NCBI GenBank assembly: GCA_965224675.1
Contig: CBDDAA010000004.1
Span: forward strand, 744,001-808,000
Source of the DNA: UBA7957 sp965224675
GTDB lineage: Bacteria; Pseudomonadota; Gammaproteobacteria; Granulosicoccales; Granulosicoccaceae
DNA: 64,000 nt
Reading direction: 5' to 3'
Shown here: one piece after another, positions 28,584-37,692 of the stretch
How positions within the stretch are numbered: position 1 is the first letter of the stretch
Layout: every line of letters starts with the position of its first letter
The notes under the pieces: model-generated
Seen by the model: the letters and a program-made list of their open reading frames with translations, nothing else
Told to the model about the DNA's origin: nothing
Databases searched by the model: none
Program-made: the position numbers and the translations under genes

Positions 28584-28728
28584 AAATAGCGATAAATTTA
28601 ATGTGTGTAACAAATGACTCTTTTATCTTTGCTTCTTAAGTCCCTCTGCCATCAAAAAGACAGGTGATTCGACAACCATCTGGATAAAATATTGAATGTG
28701 CCTAATTAACCACTTAAACAATCAGCTG

Positions 28729-28769
28729 TTCCCGGGAGTCCGCTTCTGAATATGGGACGCCCTTGGGAA
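28729..28769 (-). promoter_or_regulatory. Intercistronic stem-loop after binding-protein gene
   Basis: On the minus strand, TTCCC-GGG-GTCC segments pair with GGAC-CCC-GGGAA across a 13-base loop, with a two-base bulge and one mismatch. It sits between the receptor gene and the permease gene and may set their expression ratio, like the stem-loop at 9239. Confidence 0.45.
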
Positions 28770-28797
28770 TCAATAGCACTTTGTACGCAACATTACA

Positions 28798-29826
28798 CTA
28801 GCGCTCTATAGGCTTGACTTGTTCCACCCAACGGCCGATGAGTTGTTTGCGTTCTTTTTCACTGCCATATTTGACAAAATCGTAATCGATTAAATTGACG
28901 TCTTCCGGTCGAATAGCCTCTGCAGGGATGGCAGCTTCGGTGTTTGTAGGCACCTGGAATGATTGCACACTTGCAGCAACCTCCTGACCTTCTTTGCTGA
29001 GTGCCCAATCAACAAACTTCTTGGCATTATCCATATTACGCGCTCCTTTCATTATGCTCAGACCACCAATCTCATAGCCTGTGCCTTCACAGGGAGCGAC
29101 CAGTTCCAGCGGAAAGCCTTTGGCTTTTTCTTTGCCATGGTCATGTAAAAAGCCGATGCCAATCATGGTTTCACCACGAGCTGCGTTTTTCCCGGGAGCA
29201 GAGCCAGATTTTGTATATTGAGCGATATTTTGATGTAACTGGGTAAGATACTCGAACGCTTTTTCTTCACCGTGCAACTGTGTGAACGTAGCTAAAGCCG
29301 TATAAGCGGTGCCGGAACTTTGTGGACTGGCAACCTGAATCTGTCCTTTAAATTCGGGTTTGATCAGGTCTGCCCAACATTGAGGTTTCTCCAGTTTCGC
29401 CTCTTTTAGTAAGTCCATATTGACACTAAAACCAAGAATGCCGATATAAATTCCGGTTGTATGATTGCCCTTACTGGCGGCCGGATTTCTGTAAGGTTCT
29501 GCAATTTTATCCAAGCCGGGAGACGAGTAAGCCTCAAGAAGCCCATTTACGCCTGCCTGACTATGTGGGTCCAGTGTACCGCCATACCAGACATCACCTC
29601 GGGGATTGTCTTTTTCAGCGAGTATTTTCGCGTAGGTGCTGCCTGAACCATTACGTGTCATCGATACTTTAACATCATATTTTTTACCGAAGGTTTCAGC
29701 GGCTTTTTGGCACCAATCACCCTGCGCACTGCAATACATGGTTAAACGGCCTTGTGCATAGGTAATCTGTGATGTGCAGGCAAGTAAACTGGCGATAAAC
29801 AATAGCGGAAAGCGTAATTTTGACAT
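28798..29826 (-). CDS. Fbp/Afu-type periplasmic binding protein
   Basis: 342-residue periplasmic receptor of the type II (transferrin-like) fold. The signal peptide is MSKLRFPLLFIASLLACTSQITYAQ. The mature protein begins RLTMYCSAQGDWCQKAAETF, then GDVWYGGTLDPHSQA, GYEIGGLSIMKGARN and AKKFVDWALSKEG, all characteristic of the FbpA/AfuA branch. The conserved tyrosine pair used by true FbpA for iron is not evident, so a sugar-phosphate or phosphonate ligand (as known for AfuA- and PhnS-like members) is at least as likely as iron. First gene of the importer operon. Confidence 0.85.
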   Translation of the reverse strand: MSKLRFPLLFIASLLACTSQITYAQGRLTMYCSAQGDWCQKAAETFGKKYDVKVSMTRNGSGSTYAKILAEKDNPRGDVWYGGTLDPHSQAGVNGLLEAYSSPGLDKIAEPYRNPAASKGNHTTGIYIGILGFSVNMDLLKEAKLEKPQCWADLIKPEFKGQIQVASPQSSGTAYTALATFTQLHGEEKAFEYLTQLHQNIAQYTKSGSAPGKNAARGETMIGIGFLHDHGKEKAKGFPLELVAPCEGTGYEIGGLSIMKGARNMDNAKKFVDWALSKEGQEVAASVQSFQVPTNTEAAIPAEAIRPEDVNLIDYDFVKYGSEKERKQLIGRWVEQVKPIER

Positions 29827-29959
29827 AGTAAATCCTTATTGGCTTCTGTATAACGGGTATTGTTGTTACCGTTATACAGAAAACTAATACAAATGTCAGA
29901 AAAAATCTTAGGTTGCAAATTGACCCTGGTTTTGTTTACCGCTCAGTTTCAAATATTGC

Positions 29960-30211
29960 TTAGTTCAACAAATTTTGTAGGTTACTGACCATTTCATCAG
30001 TGTCCCATTCGACGCCGCCAAATAATGTATAGCGAATTTTTCCAGTGGGATCGATGATAAAATTAGAAGGTGCCGCGAATACCTTCCATTCTGCAAGTGC
30101 CTGACCATCCTTATCCATTAACACAGGGAAGTTGACGCCAACCTCTTGCACAAAAGCTTTAACTTCTGCTTGGGATTCACCCATATTGACAGCAAGAATG
30201 CTAACGCGGAA
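29960..30211 (-). pseudogene. C-terminal fragment of a TlpA-like thioredoxin-fold protein
   Basis: About 83 residues covering only the second half of the fold: FRVSILAVNMGESQAEVKAF, VNFPVLMDKDGQALAEWKV, then the cis-proline loop AAPSNFIIDPTGKIRY. The first half, which would carry the CxxC active site, is absent. The coding similarity ends at ~30211, exactly where an oppositely oriented cytochrome fragment begins. Inactive as a redox protein. Confidence 0.75.
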
Positions 30212-30292
30212 ATGGTTAAGCGTCTGCAAAAGCTAAAAGACGATCAGCTTATTGCCATTGCCGATTATATTTCCAGTATTGGAGCCAGATAA
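30212..30292 (+). pseudogene. C-terminal fragment of a class I cytochrome c
   Basis: A 26-residue open stretch, MVKRLQKLKDDQLIAIADYI then SSIGAR and a stop, is the typical final helix of small cytochromes c (L-x-D-x-x-I-A-x-I-A-x-Y-I). The heme CxxCH and the rest of the gene are missing. It meets the TlpA-like remnant head to head, marking a deletion or recombination joint. Confidence 0.6.
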
Positions 30293-30358
30293 ACAAATTA
30301 TAAACGTGTGTGCAGTCAGGGTGATGTGCAAATATACCGAGAATGAATGATGAGTAGT

Positions 30359-31186
30359 TTATTCAGGTGCTGAGAATGCGCATTCGTTTTGCAAGGATGG
30401 AATACGCCTTCGGCATTGAGCGGCAAGATCCGGATCTATATCAGCGACTATATAACTTTCTGCATCACCCGCATCGGCCAGAATCTCTCCCCAAGGATTG
30501 ACGATCAGCGAGTGCCCGTAGTTATAACCACCCCCTTCGACCCGCCCATATTGACAGGGTGCTATTACAAAACAGGCATTTTCAATTGCCCGTGCGCGGT
30601 TGAGAATGTGCCAGTGTGCCTGTCCGGTTTTCTTTGTAAATGCAGCAGGAACGGCTAGCACATTTGCACCTGACTGTGCGAGTTGACGGTATAAGTGTGG
30701 AAAACGCAGATCATAGCAAATACTCATACCTATGGTTAAGTCATGCAAATGGGCAAGGGTTGCACTATTGCCAGCCTCTATAGTGGCTGATTCCTGGATT
30801 AGTTCACCGTCCCCAAGATTTACATCAAACATATGGATTTTATCGTAATGTTTGATGATCCTGCCTTTATTGTTAATCAGGATAGATCGGTTATAAATCT
30901 TATTCCTATCAGAAACAACGCCAACTGAGCCAAGCAACAGGCTTACATTCAGTTCTTGTGCAAGTTGAATGAAAACGTCAATTACAGGATGATTTTTTTG
31001 TTTAAATGCTGCAGGTAATGGTTTGCCCTGATCGAATTTTAAGCCCGAGAAGTACTCTGGCGTGGTAATTAGCTGCGCACCCTCTGCTGCGGCTGCACGA
31101 ACAAGTGTTGTGCATTTCTGTATGTTATTTTCCACTGAGGAGCTGGCATTATTTTGAATGCAGGCGACACGAATTACGCAAGTCAT
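30359..31186 (-). CDS. Nitrilase-superfamily amidase (Nit1 / deaminated-glutathione amidase type)
   Basis: 275-residue carbon-nitrogen hydrolase. The Glu-Lys-Cys triad is visible: Glu in TTPEYFSG (~residue 44), Lys in HYDKIHMFDV (~117) and Cys in MSICYDLRFPHLYR (~155). The DVNLGDGELIQES and NRARAIENACFVIAP blocks match the Nit1/omega-amidase branch, which repairs deaminated glutathione or hydrolyses alpha-ketoglutaramate-like substrates. Cytoplasmic. No linked gene suggests which. Confidence 0.87.
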   Translation of the reverse strand: MTCVIRVACIQNNASSSVENNIQKCTTLVRAAAAEGAQLITTPEYFSGLKFDQGKPLPAAFKQKNHPVIDVFIQLAQELNVSLLLGSVGVVSDRNKIYNRSILINNKGRIIKHYDKIHMFDVNLGDGELIQESATIEAGNSATLAHLHDLTIGMSICYDLRFPHLYRQLAQSGANVLAVPAAFTKKTGQAHWHILNRARAIENACFVIAPCQYGRVEGGGYNYGHSLIVNPWGEILADAGDAESYIVADIDPDLAAQCRRRIPSLQNECAFSAPE

Positions 31187-31440
31187 GGTGTAGGCATTAA
31201 ATCTCTTTTTAAAATTTACAAAGGTTTGGGCTGAACTACGCTTGAATAGCGGCTAAGCTTAGCACTTAGATAATATACGCGTTGGAATTTTGTAAGTCTA
31301 TGCAAGTTTTTTGTCGTATCAATCCCCCGGTTTTTGAATTCTGCTTGTATAAAACACTAGGCTAGGATTTTCTTATTATGCAGAAGAATTAAACGCCAAG
31401 GATGACTGGCTATGGTGCGGGTTTGTTTGTAGAATCCCGC

Positions 31441-32340
31441 ATGAACAAAATTCAGACACCCAAAGGAATTGACTATATCGCGCTATTCGCAACAGGTGCA
31501 ATCTGGGGGTCGGCGTTTCTGTGCGTCACAATCGCATTACGTGACTTCCCCCCTATCAGCATTGCGGCATTCAGAATAACTCTGGCGGCATTGGCACTCT
31601 ACCTGGTTATGGTAGGCCGGGGCTTATCATTGCCCAGATCGTTGAATGACTGGCTTCTTCTTATGCTTATTGGAGCACTGAACAGTTCTATTCCATTTAG
31701 CCTGATTAGTTATGGACAGCAGTCAATTTCCAGTGGAACCAGTGCGATGTTAATTTCAACGGCACCGTTTTCAGCGCTGGTGATTGCACATTTTTTTACC
31801 CCGGATGATCGGCTCTCGTTTTCAAAATTCGTCGGAATGTCTCTCGGGTTTATGGGTATATTAGTGTTGGTCGGCGCGGATGTTTTAGCTTCAAATGATA
31901 ACGCCGTCAGTGGACAACTGATGGTACTGTTAGCGGCATTCTGTTATGGCTCCTCAGCAATACTGATACGCAAAATTACGCATATTAATCCATTGGTCAG
32001 TACGACGAGCGTGTTACTTATAACCGCTTTGTACTTCTTCCCTCTGGCATTGTGGTTGGAGCAGCCCCTATCACAATTGCCGTCAAATTCTACAATAACT
32101 GCACTGATTTATTTGGCTATTATGCCCACGGCACTGGCTTATCTGATACGGTTCTGGTTGGTAGCCAGAACCGGCACTGTATTTTTTGCCCAGGTAGCCT
32201 ATCTCATACCTGTTTTTGCATTGCTTTGGGGTTGGATGTTTCTCAGTGAATTTCCCGATAGTAAAACCTGGATGGCACTTGGGCTGATTTTAGCGGGTAT
32301 TGCCGTTGACAGCAGATCCCGCAGAACGATCGGCAAATAG
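31441..32340 (+). CDS. DMT-superfamily (EamA) exporter
   Basis: About 299 residues, ten membrane helices in two EamA repeats. Repeat 1 opens with the WGSAF motif (TGAIWGSAFLCVTIAL) and repeat 2 with CYGSSAILIRKI. A C-terminal basic tail (RSRRTIGK) follows. The ATG at 31402 in the same frame would add 13 residues; neither start has a well-spaced ribosome site. Substrate unknown; relatives export amino acids, nucleosides or other metabolites. Confidence 0.85.
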   Translation: MNKIQTPKGIDYIALFATGAIWGSAFLCVTIALRDFPPISIAAFRITLAALALYLVMVGRGLSLPRSLNDWLLLMLIGALNSSIPFSLISYGQQSISSGTSAMLISTAPFSALVIAHFFTPDDRLSFSKFVGMSLGFMGILVLVGADVLASNDNAVSGQLMVLLAAFCYGSSAILIRKITHINPLVSTTSVLLITALYFFPLALWLEQPLSQLPSNSTITALIYLAIMPTALAYLIRFWLVARTGTVFFAQVAYLIPVFALLWGWMFLSEFPDSKTWMALGLILAGIAVDSRSRRTIGK

Positions 32341-32461
32341 AACTATACCTTCTCTATTTTAATTGACAGATCTTGGCCCAATGTATTGTTAATTTAGCCA
32401 AGGACAGGTGTTTACATAGTTTTTACGGTTTATTAAGAAAAATTTTAAAAGGTCTGGTGCA

Positions 32462-32878
32462 ATGAAGATTTATACAGGCAACGGTTTTAGCGTCAGTATT
32501 CCCAATTCCTGGGAGGGTGAATTTGATGAGGCAGAACACTTCGATGTCCTCTACAATGCTCAAGGAGCCGGAGAGTTACAATTCAGTTCGGTGATGCAGG
32601 AATCCAGTTTATCGATAAATGATCTGAAAAATATTGCTGCAGAGGATATTCAAAACGGCGCAAAGGTACAGGAAATCGAGTTGGGAGATTTCAACGGTCT
32701 TTTTTTTGATTATGACCTGGATGGTGATTATTGGTGTGAGTGGTATCTGGTCAAGAGCAGATTTTTGTTGTTTGTAACTTACACTTGTCCTGTGGCTGAA
32801 GAGGGAGCAGAAACAGATGATGTTGACTTGATTATGGGAACCTTGAAATCGGCCAGACAAGAGGGTATGGCTTCATGA
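32462..32878 (+). CDS. Conserved hypothetical protein (DUF3805-like)
   Basis: 138-residue soluble protein beginning MKIYTGNGFSVSIPNSWEGE, with a beta-strand-rich pattern and a final acidic helix. The opening (F-S-I-x-x-P-x-x-W) is typical of small PsbP/DUF3805-like proteins, which have no known function. Its stop overlaps the start of the next gene by ATGA, so the two are coexpressed. Confidence 0.5.
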   Translation: MKIYTGNGFSVSIPNSWEGEFDEAEHFDVLYNAQGAGELQFSSVMQESSLSINDLKNIAAEDIQNGAKVQEIELGDFNGLFFDYDLDGDYWCEWYLVKSRFLLFVTYTCPVAEEGAETDDVDLIMGTLKSARQEGMAS

Positions 32879-33519
32879 AGGTGCATCTGGATCACCTTGT
32901 TATCGCAGCGGATACGATACAGCAAGGTGTGGATTGGTTGTCGGAGAAATTTTCGGTGATCATTCCAGCGGGTGGAAAGCACTTGCGCATGGGAACGCAT
33001 AACTGTTTAATGCGCATAGGGGAGGGTATATTTTTGGAGATTATTGCGATTGATCCAGCGCTTGCAGCGCCTGATCGACCACGCTGGTTTGGGCTTGACC
33101 AAAGATACCTTCAGGAATCTATCAAAATACAACCACGCTTATTAACATGGGCGGTGAATACAGAAAATTTGCGACATCTGTTGAAGAACAGTGATTTCGA
33201 CTACGGCGATATCGAGCCTATGAGTCGTGGGTATCTTGATTGGCTTATTACTATCCGAAAGGATGGCACTTTAGCTGCTGACGGCGCCATACCTGTACTG
33301 CTACAGTGGAATACTTCTGAGCATCCGTCGAATCAAATGCAGTATTTGGATTGTGAGCTGGAGCAGCTAAAAATTATTTGCCCCTATGCTTACTGGCTTG
33401 AAGATAAGCTGAAATTTATAGGCGTTCGGCATTTAGTGGCCGTACATCATTCTTCCGATACTGCGACGACGCGCCTGCATGCAAAACTCAGGACACCAAA
33501 TGGTTTGGTAGAGCTATGA
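32875..33519 (+). CDS. Glyoxalase-like (VOC) domain protein
   Basis: 214 residues. MKVHLDHLVIAADTIQQGVDWLSEKF with metal-type His6, then GGKHLRMGTHNCLMRIGEG and FLEIIAID, is the Glyoxalase_3 type of VOC domain. A second half-domain follows (ITIRKDGTLAADGAIPVLLQWN), and the C-terminal part resembles small ligand-binding proteins. No known reaction. Translationally coupled to the preceding hypothetical gene. Confidence 0.75.
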   Translation: MKVHLDHLVIAADTIQQGVDWLSEKFSVIIPAGGKHLRMGTHNCLMRIGEGIFLEIIAIDPALAAPDRPRWFGLDQRYLQESIKIQPRLLTWAVNTENLRHLLKNSDFDYGDIEPMSRGYLDWLITIRKDGTLAADGAIPVLLQWNTSEHPSNQMQYLDCELEQLKIICPYAYWLEDKLKFIGVRHLVAVHHSSDTATTRLHAKLRTPNGLVEL

Positions 33520-33565
33520 ATTGCCTGTTATTTAACTCTCGCTCACCAACTGATTGGATAAGCAT

Positions 33566-34300
33566 ATGCTGCGGGCACTAAAAACCCTGTCTATTTCGTT
33601 ATTTGGCAGTCTGCGCGATCTTTCACCTATTATTCTCGTTATTGGTTTTTTTCAAATCGTTGTTTTGCAGCAACCTGTACCCGATTTTTTTGCTTTGATA
33701 ACCGGAATTATCTTTGTATTGTTTGGCCTGACTTTCTTTATCTATGGTTTGGAGATGGGGTTGTTTCCAATCGGCGAGTCGATGGCCCATGCATTTGCGA
33801 AAAAAGGCAGTGTTAGCTGGTTACTGACATTTGCATTTGCCTTGGGATTTGGCACAACGGTGGCCGAACCCGCCCTGATTGCGGTTGCTGCTGAGTCAGC
33901 GAAGATTGCTGCTGAGGGTGGAATTATTCAAAATAGTGAAGGTGCAATGAGTAATTACGCAACGGGTTTGCGTCTTACTGTTGCATTTTCTGTAGGGCTT
34001 GCGATATTAGTGGGTGTATTACGAATTCTTAAAGGTTGGCCCATTCATTATTTAATTATCGGCGGTTATCTTGGCATTATGATCATGACTTTGTTTGCCC
34101 CGAAAACGATCATTGGCATTGCCTATGATTCTGGCGGTGTAACGACCTCTACTATCACAGTGCCACTAGTAACTGCGCTGGGAGTCGGATTGGCAAATAG
34201 TATAAAAGGGCGTAATCCCATGGTAGATGGTTTCGGTTTAATCGCATTTGCATCACTAACGCCTATGATATTTGTTATGATTTATGGGATGTTGATTTAA
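33566..34300 (+). CDS. DUF1538 membrane protein A
   Basis: About 245 residues with seven hydrophobic segments. Two conserved family blocks are present: LGFGTTVAEPALIAVAAESA and AYDSGGVTTSTITVPLVTAL, followed by NPMVDGFGLIAFASLTPM. The inverted pair of S/T-rich re-entrant-looking motifs resembles ion-coupled transporters. I start it at the ATG at 33566 rather than the TTG at 33554. Its stop overlaps the start of a paralogous gene by one base (TAATG), so A and B are probably the two halves of one transporter. DUF1538 proteins are uncharacterised as far as I know. Confidence 0.8.
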   Translation: MLRALKTLSISLFGSLRDLSPIILVIGFFQIVVLQQPVPDFFALITGIIFVLFGLTFFIYGLEMGLFPIGESMAHAFAKKGSVSWLLTFAFALGFGTTVAEPALIAVAAESAKIAAEGGIIQNSEGAMSNYATGLRLTVAFSVGLAILVGVLRILKGWPIHYLIIGGYLGIMIMTLFAPKTIIGIAYDSGGVTTSTITVPLVTALGVGLANSIKGRNPMVDGFGLIAFASLTPMIFVMIYGMLI

Positions 34301-35118
34301 TGGAAGCGCTGACGTCTGGGCTGGTTCAGTGGTTGGTGGAATTTGCCACAGTTTTACTCTCCACCATTCGCGATGTTTTGCCGATTATAGCCGTTTTATT
34401 TGGTTTTCAGATGCTCGTCTTAAGGCAGCCAATCGCTAATTTACGTCGTGTCGTTATTGGTTTTGTTTATGTACTGATCGGACTTGCACTTTTTTTAATG
34501 GGATTGGAGCAGGCGCTGTTTCCTCTCGGACGTTTAATGGCAGAGCAACTTACTGACCCAGCGTTTATCTATAACGGCATTGAGAACTTTTCCGGAATAA
34601 TTCATTGGCAAGATTATTACTGGGTTTATCTATTTGCAATTGCTATCGGGTTTAGCACGACAATAGCAGAACCATCCCTTATTGCCGTGGCGATCAAGGC
34701 TAATCAGGTTTCCGGAGGTTCCATAGGGGTGTGGGGTTTAAGAATATCAGTTGCTATTGGTGTTGCCGTAGGTATTGGTCTGGGTGCCTATCGAATCGTT
34801 ACGGGTTATCCCTTGCACTGGTTTATCATTACCGGGTACTTTATCGTGGTTGTTCAAACCTACTTTGCGCCGAGAATAATTGTACCACTGGCGTATGACT
34901 CCGGTGGTGTTACAACTTCTACTGTGACGGTTCCACTGGTGGCAGCCTTGGGCCTGGGATTGGCTGAAACCGTACCCGGGCGTAACCCCTTGATGGATGG
35001 ATTTGGATTGATTGCTTTTGCGAGTCTGTTTCCTATTATGTCAGTAATGGCTTATGCAATGATTTCTGATTTTATCAATTCGCGTGCTGAAAAAAAGCCG
35101 CAGAAAACGCAAAAATGA
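34300..35118 (+). CDS. DUF1538 membrane protein B
   Basis: 272-residue paralogue of the preceding gene with the same blocks: IGFSTTIAEPSLIAVAIKAN and AYDSGGVTTSTVTVPLVAAL, then NPLMDGFGLIAFASLFPI. It has a longer loop between helices 3 and 4 (residues ~85-105) and a basic cytoplasmic tail (SRAEKKPQKTQK). Conservation of the same motifs in both chains suggests a pseudo-symmetric heterodimer. Followed after 9 bp by a PII-like gene. Confidence 0.8.
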   Translation: MEALTSGLVQWLVEFATVLLSTIRDVLPIIAVLFGFQMLVLRQPIANLRRVVIGFVYVLIGLALFLMGLEQALFPLGRLMAEQLTDPAFIYNGIENFSGIIHWQDYYWVYLFAIAIGFSTTIAEPSLIAVAIKANQVSGGSIGVWGLRISVAIGVAVGIGLGAYRIVTGYPLHWFIITGYFIVVVQTYFAPRIIVPLAYDSGGVTTSTVTVPLVAALGLGLAETVPGRNPLMDGFGLIAFASLFPIMSVMAYAMISDFINSRAEKKPQKTQK

Positions 35119-35127
35119 GGTAACACA

Positions 35128-35478
35128 ATGCACTTCAAATTATTGATTGCGCTGGTTGAAGATTGCAAAACAACAGCGGTTATTGAAGCCGCTCGAAACG
35201 CAGGTGCTACGGGAACAACCGTTATCGGTAATGCAAGCGGTGAGGGCGTAGAGGAAAGCAAGACATTTTTTGGCCTGACATTGGAGACTCAACGTGATGT
35301 TCTTCTGATGTTGGTTGAAGAGCACCTCAGTAGGCATATTTTGGAAACAATCAGTGAAGCAGGGGAATTTGATACACAAAAAGGGGCCGGAATTGCCTTT
35401 CAGATAGATGTAGAAGATGTGGTTGGTATTACGCATCAAATTGAAGAATTAGCAGAAAAAGTTGAGGAGGTTCTGTAA
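35128..35478 (+). CDS. PII-like signalling protein
   Basis: 116-residue ferredoxin-fold protein of the PII superfamily. It opens MHFKLLIALVEDCKTTAVIE with the basic position after the first strand, has GATGTTVIGNASGEG at the base of a shortened T-loop, and a B-loop-like GEFDTQKGAGIAFQIDVEDV. No uridylylation tyrosine is apparent. A GAGG site precedes the start. Position between two membrane proteins and a CBS protein suggests it gates the DUF1538 pair in response to a nucleotide or small ligand, as GlnK does for AmtB. Confidence 0.8.
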   Translation: MHFKLLIALVEDCKTTAVIEAARNAGATGTTVIGNASGEGVEESKTFFGLTLETQRDVLLMLVEEHLSRHILETISEAGEFDTQKGAGIAFQIDVEDVVGITHQIEELAEKVEEVL

Positions 35479-35897
35479 TGGAAAAAAAACCATTAGTCCG
35501 TGTGCGTGATGTGATGAAAAAGAACTTTGACAAGGTCGATGGTCTTGATACGGTGCAGTCCACCTTAAAAAAAATGAGACACCAGGAAAGCCATGCGCTA
35601 ATTGTCAACAAACGCCACCCTGATGATGAATATGGCATCGTTTTGTTATCCGACATAGCCAGGAAGGTCATAGCGAAAGATCGTTCACCGGATCGTGTCA
35701 ACATTTATGAGATTATGTCGAAACCTGTGATTTGTGTGCGCGCAGATATGGACATTCGTTACTGCATCCGTTTATTTAATCGTTTTGGCCTCAATGTGGC
35801 CCCCGTCACAGAGGGTGAGTGCGGTGAGCTGGTTGGCATCGTCAGTTATAAGGATATTGTTATTAATGGGCTCGAGTTTGGTTCTGGCGACAGTTAA
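35478..35897 (+). CDS. CBS-pair protein
   Basis: 139 residues made of two CBS motifs: VRVRDVMKKNFDKVDGLDTV ... YGIVLLSDIARKV and NIYEIMSKPVICVRADMDIR ... LVGIVSYKDIV. Such pairs bind adenine nucleotides. The start overlaps the PII-like stop by one base (TAATG). Last gene of the DUF1538 operon; it and the PII-like protein would give the transporter two nucleotide-sensing subunits. Confidence 0.88.
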   Translation: MEKKPLVRVRDVMKKNFDKVDGLDTVQSTLKKMRHQESHALIVNKRHPDDEYGIVLLSDIARKVIAKDRSPDRVNIYEIMSKPVICVRADMDIRYCIRLFNRFGLNVAPVTEGECGELVGIVSYKDIVINGLEFGSGDS

Positions 35898-36019
35898 GAT
35901 GGGGTGCTGGAGCGTGTTATTTTTCTAAGGGAAGTAACGGTGATACCTATCTATCTGTCTGCTTGTGTACTGACTCCAGACTCATTGCCAGAAGCCAGAC
36001 ACAAATTCAATTATTTTTT

Positions 36020-37486
36020 CTACTTTATTCCCTCAATAGCCGATCTAACTAAATTGGCATAGTCAGTATCGGCTTTTCTGAATTGCTCAAGCATGCGTAA
36101 TTGAACTGATTCACAGGCATATGCCAGGCCCCCTGCAATGGTTGCGGTAAGTTGCATCTTTTGAGACTCATTCATCAGGCGAAACAACATTCCGGCTTGG
36201 CTATAATGATCTTCATCGCTAGCCAGCCCATGTCGCTTGACCCAGGTATCTTGCATAATTGGCATTGGCGGTTCTTCAACTGAGGGTTCGGGAACGGGTG
36301 CACCTTTGTTGATCTGATCATTGGGGTAAAAATTAACGTCGCTGCCCTGAATGTTCATATTGGAATGTACTGGAGGCATTCCCGCCATGGCCCCATCTCT
36401 TTGATAATGATGTACCGGACACCTGGCCGCATTGACGGGTAACTGGTTTGCGTTAGCACCCACTCGATAGCGGTGGGCATCCTGGTACGCCAGCAATCTG
36501 CCTTGTAGCATTTTGTCAGGTGAGACGCCAATACCAGGTACTAAGTTGTTGGGTGCGAAACAGGCTTGCTCCGTTTCGGCAAAATAATTTTCGACATTAC
36601 GGTTTAATTCAAGCTGTCCCACCTCTATCAATGGATAATCTGCATGTGGCCAGATTTTAGTAAGATCAAAGGGATTGATTTTATACGCTGTTGCATCCTG
36701 CTCATTCATGATCTGCACTTTAGCCGTCCAACTTGGAAATTCACCTTGATCAATTGCATCGACAAGATCCTGTTGGGCACCAAAAGGTGAAGCCACAGCG
36801 GCCTCATCGTTACTCAGGCAGGCGATACCTTGATTGGTTTTGAAGTGCCACTTTATCCAGAATCGCTTACCTTGATTATTCCAAAAGCTGAATGTATGGG
36901 AGCTAAAGCCGTGCATGTGTCTATAACTCGAAGGAATACCCCGGTCAGACATTAATATTGTCAACTGATGCAAGGATTGTGGATGATTTGCCCAAAATTC
37001 ATAGATTGCCGCCGGATCAGGCAGATTGGTTTTAGGGTTCTTTTTTTGTGAATGGATGAAATCCGGGAACTTGATGGCATCACGCAAAAAGAATACAGGG
37101 GTATTGTTTCCGACCATGTCGTAGTTGCCTTGATCGGTGTAAAATTTAAGCGCGAAGCCTCTCGGATCCCGGGCAAAATCACTTGAGTCCTGACCTCCAC
37201 CGACGGTTGAGAATCGGGCGAATACGTTGGTACTTTTCCCCACCTGCTGGAGAAAACTTGCAATAGTGTAGTCTTTTAACGAATTGCTGACGGTAAATGT
37301 GCCATAAACCCCGGTGCCTCGGGCATGTACAACCCGCTCTGGAATTCTCTCACGGTTAAAATGGGCGAGTTTTTCAAATGTGTAGTGATTATCAAACGTT
37401 AGGGAGCCGCGTTCTCCAACGCTAATGCTGTTGTCATCATCAGAGACGGGTGAGCCGGTTGCTGTTGTCAGTATAGTCTTGTTCAT
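36020..37486 (-). CDS. katA: Monofunctional heme catalase (small subunit, clade 3 type)
   Basis: 488-residue catalase that dismutates hydrogen peroxide in the cytoplasm. Active-site His54 lies in RVVHARGTG, the distal Asn in YDMVGNNTPVFF (129/130), and the proximal heme Tyr in RLLAYQDAHRYRVG. Length is right for small-subunit catalases. The initiator region MNKTILTTATGSPVSDDDNS is typical. Upstream (37490-37690) is AT-rich; an OxyR site may exist but I cannot show one convincingly. Confidence 0.94.
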   Translation of the reverse strand: MNKTILTTATGSPVSDDDNSISVGERGSLTFDNHYTFEKLAHFNRERIPERVVHARGTGVYGTFTVSNSLKDYTIASFLQQVGKSTNVFARFSTVGGGQDSSDFARDPRGFALKFYTDQGNYDMVGNNTPVFFLRDAIKFPDFIHSQKKNPKTNLPDPAAIYEFWANHPQSLHQLTILMSDRGIPSSYRHMHGFSSHTFSFWNNQGKRFWIKWHFKTNQGIACLSNDEAAVASPFGAQQDLVDAIDQGEFPSWTAKVQIMNEQDATAYKINPFDLTKIWPHADYPLIEVGQLELNRNVENYFAETEQACFAPNNLVPGIGVSPDKMLQGRLLAYQDAHRYRVGANANQLPVNAARCPVHHYQRDGAMAGMPPVHSNMNIQGSDVNFYPNDQINKGAPVPEPSVEEPPMPIMQDTWVKRHGLASDEDHYSQAGMLFRLMNESQKMQLTATIAGGLAYACESVQLRMLEQFRKADTDYANLVRSAIEGIK

Positions 37487-37692
37487 AATACGTTCCTATT
37501 GTAATTAACCATTTCAAGAACCCTGGAAATCTGTGTTCCTGAGGTGATTTTAGAGAAACAATAATGATCTGTATAATGAAATATATCGAATGTTATATCC
37601 TATAAAATAGAATGCTAGACTACTGCAATATTAATAGCCGTTCAGTACCCATTCTAATTGATTCAATTGAATGCGCCTTGCCGGGGATGATC

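Noticed and set aside
37490..37690. OxyR-type site upstream of catalase
   Set aside because: Some ATAG-like steps exist on the minus strand but the ATAG-N-CTAT spacing is not met well enough to call.
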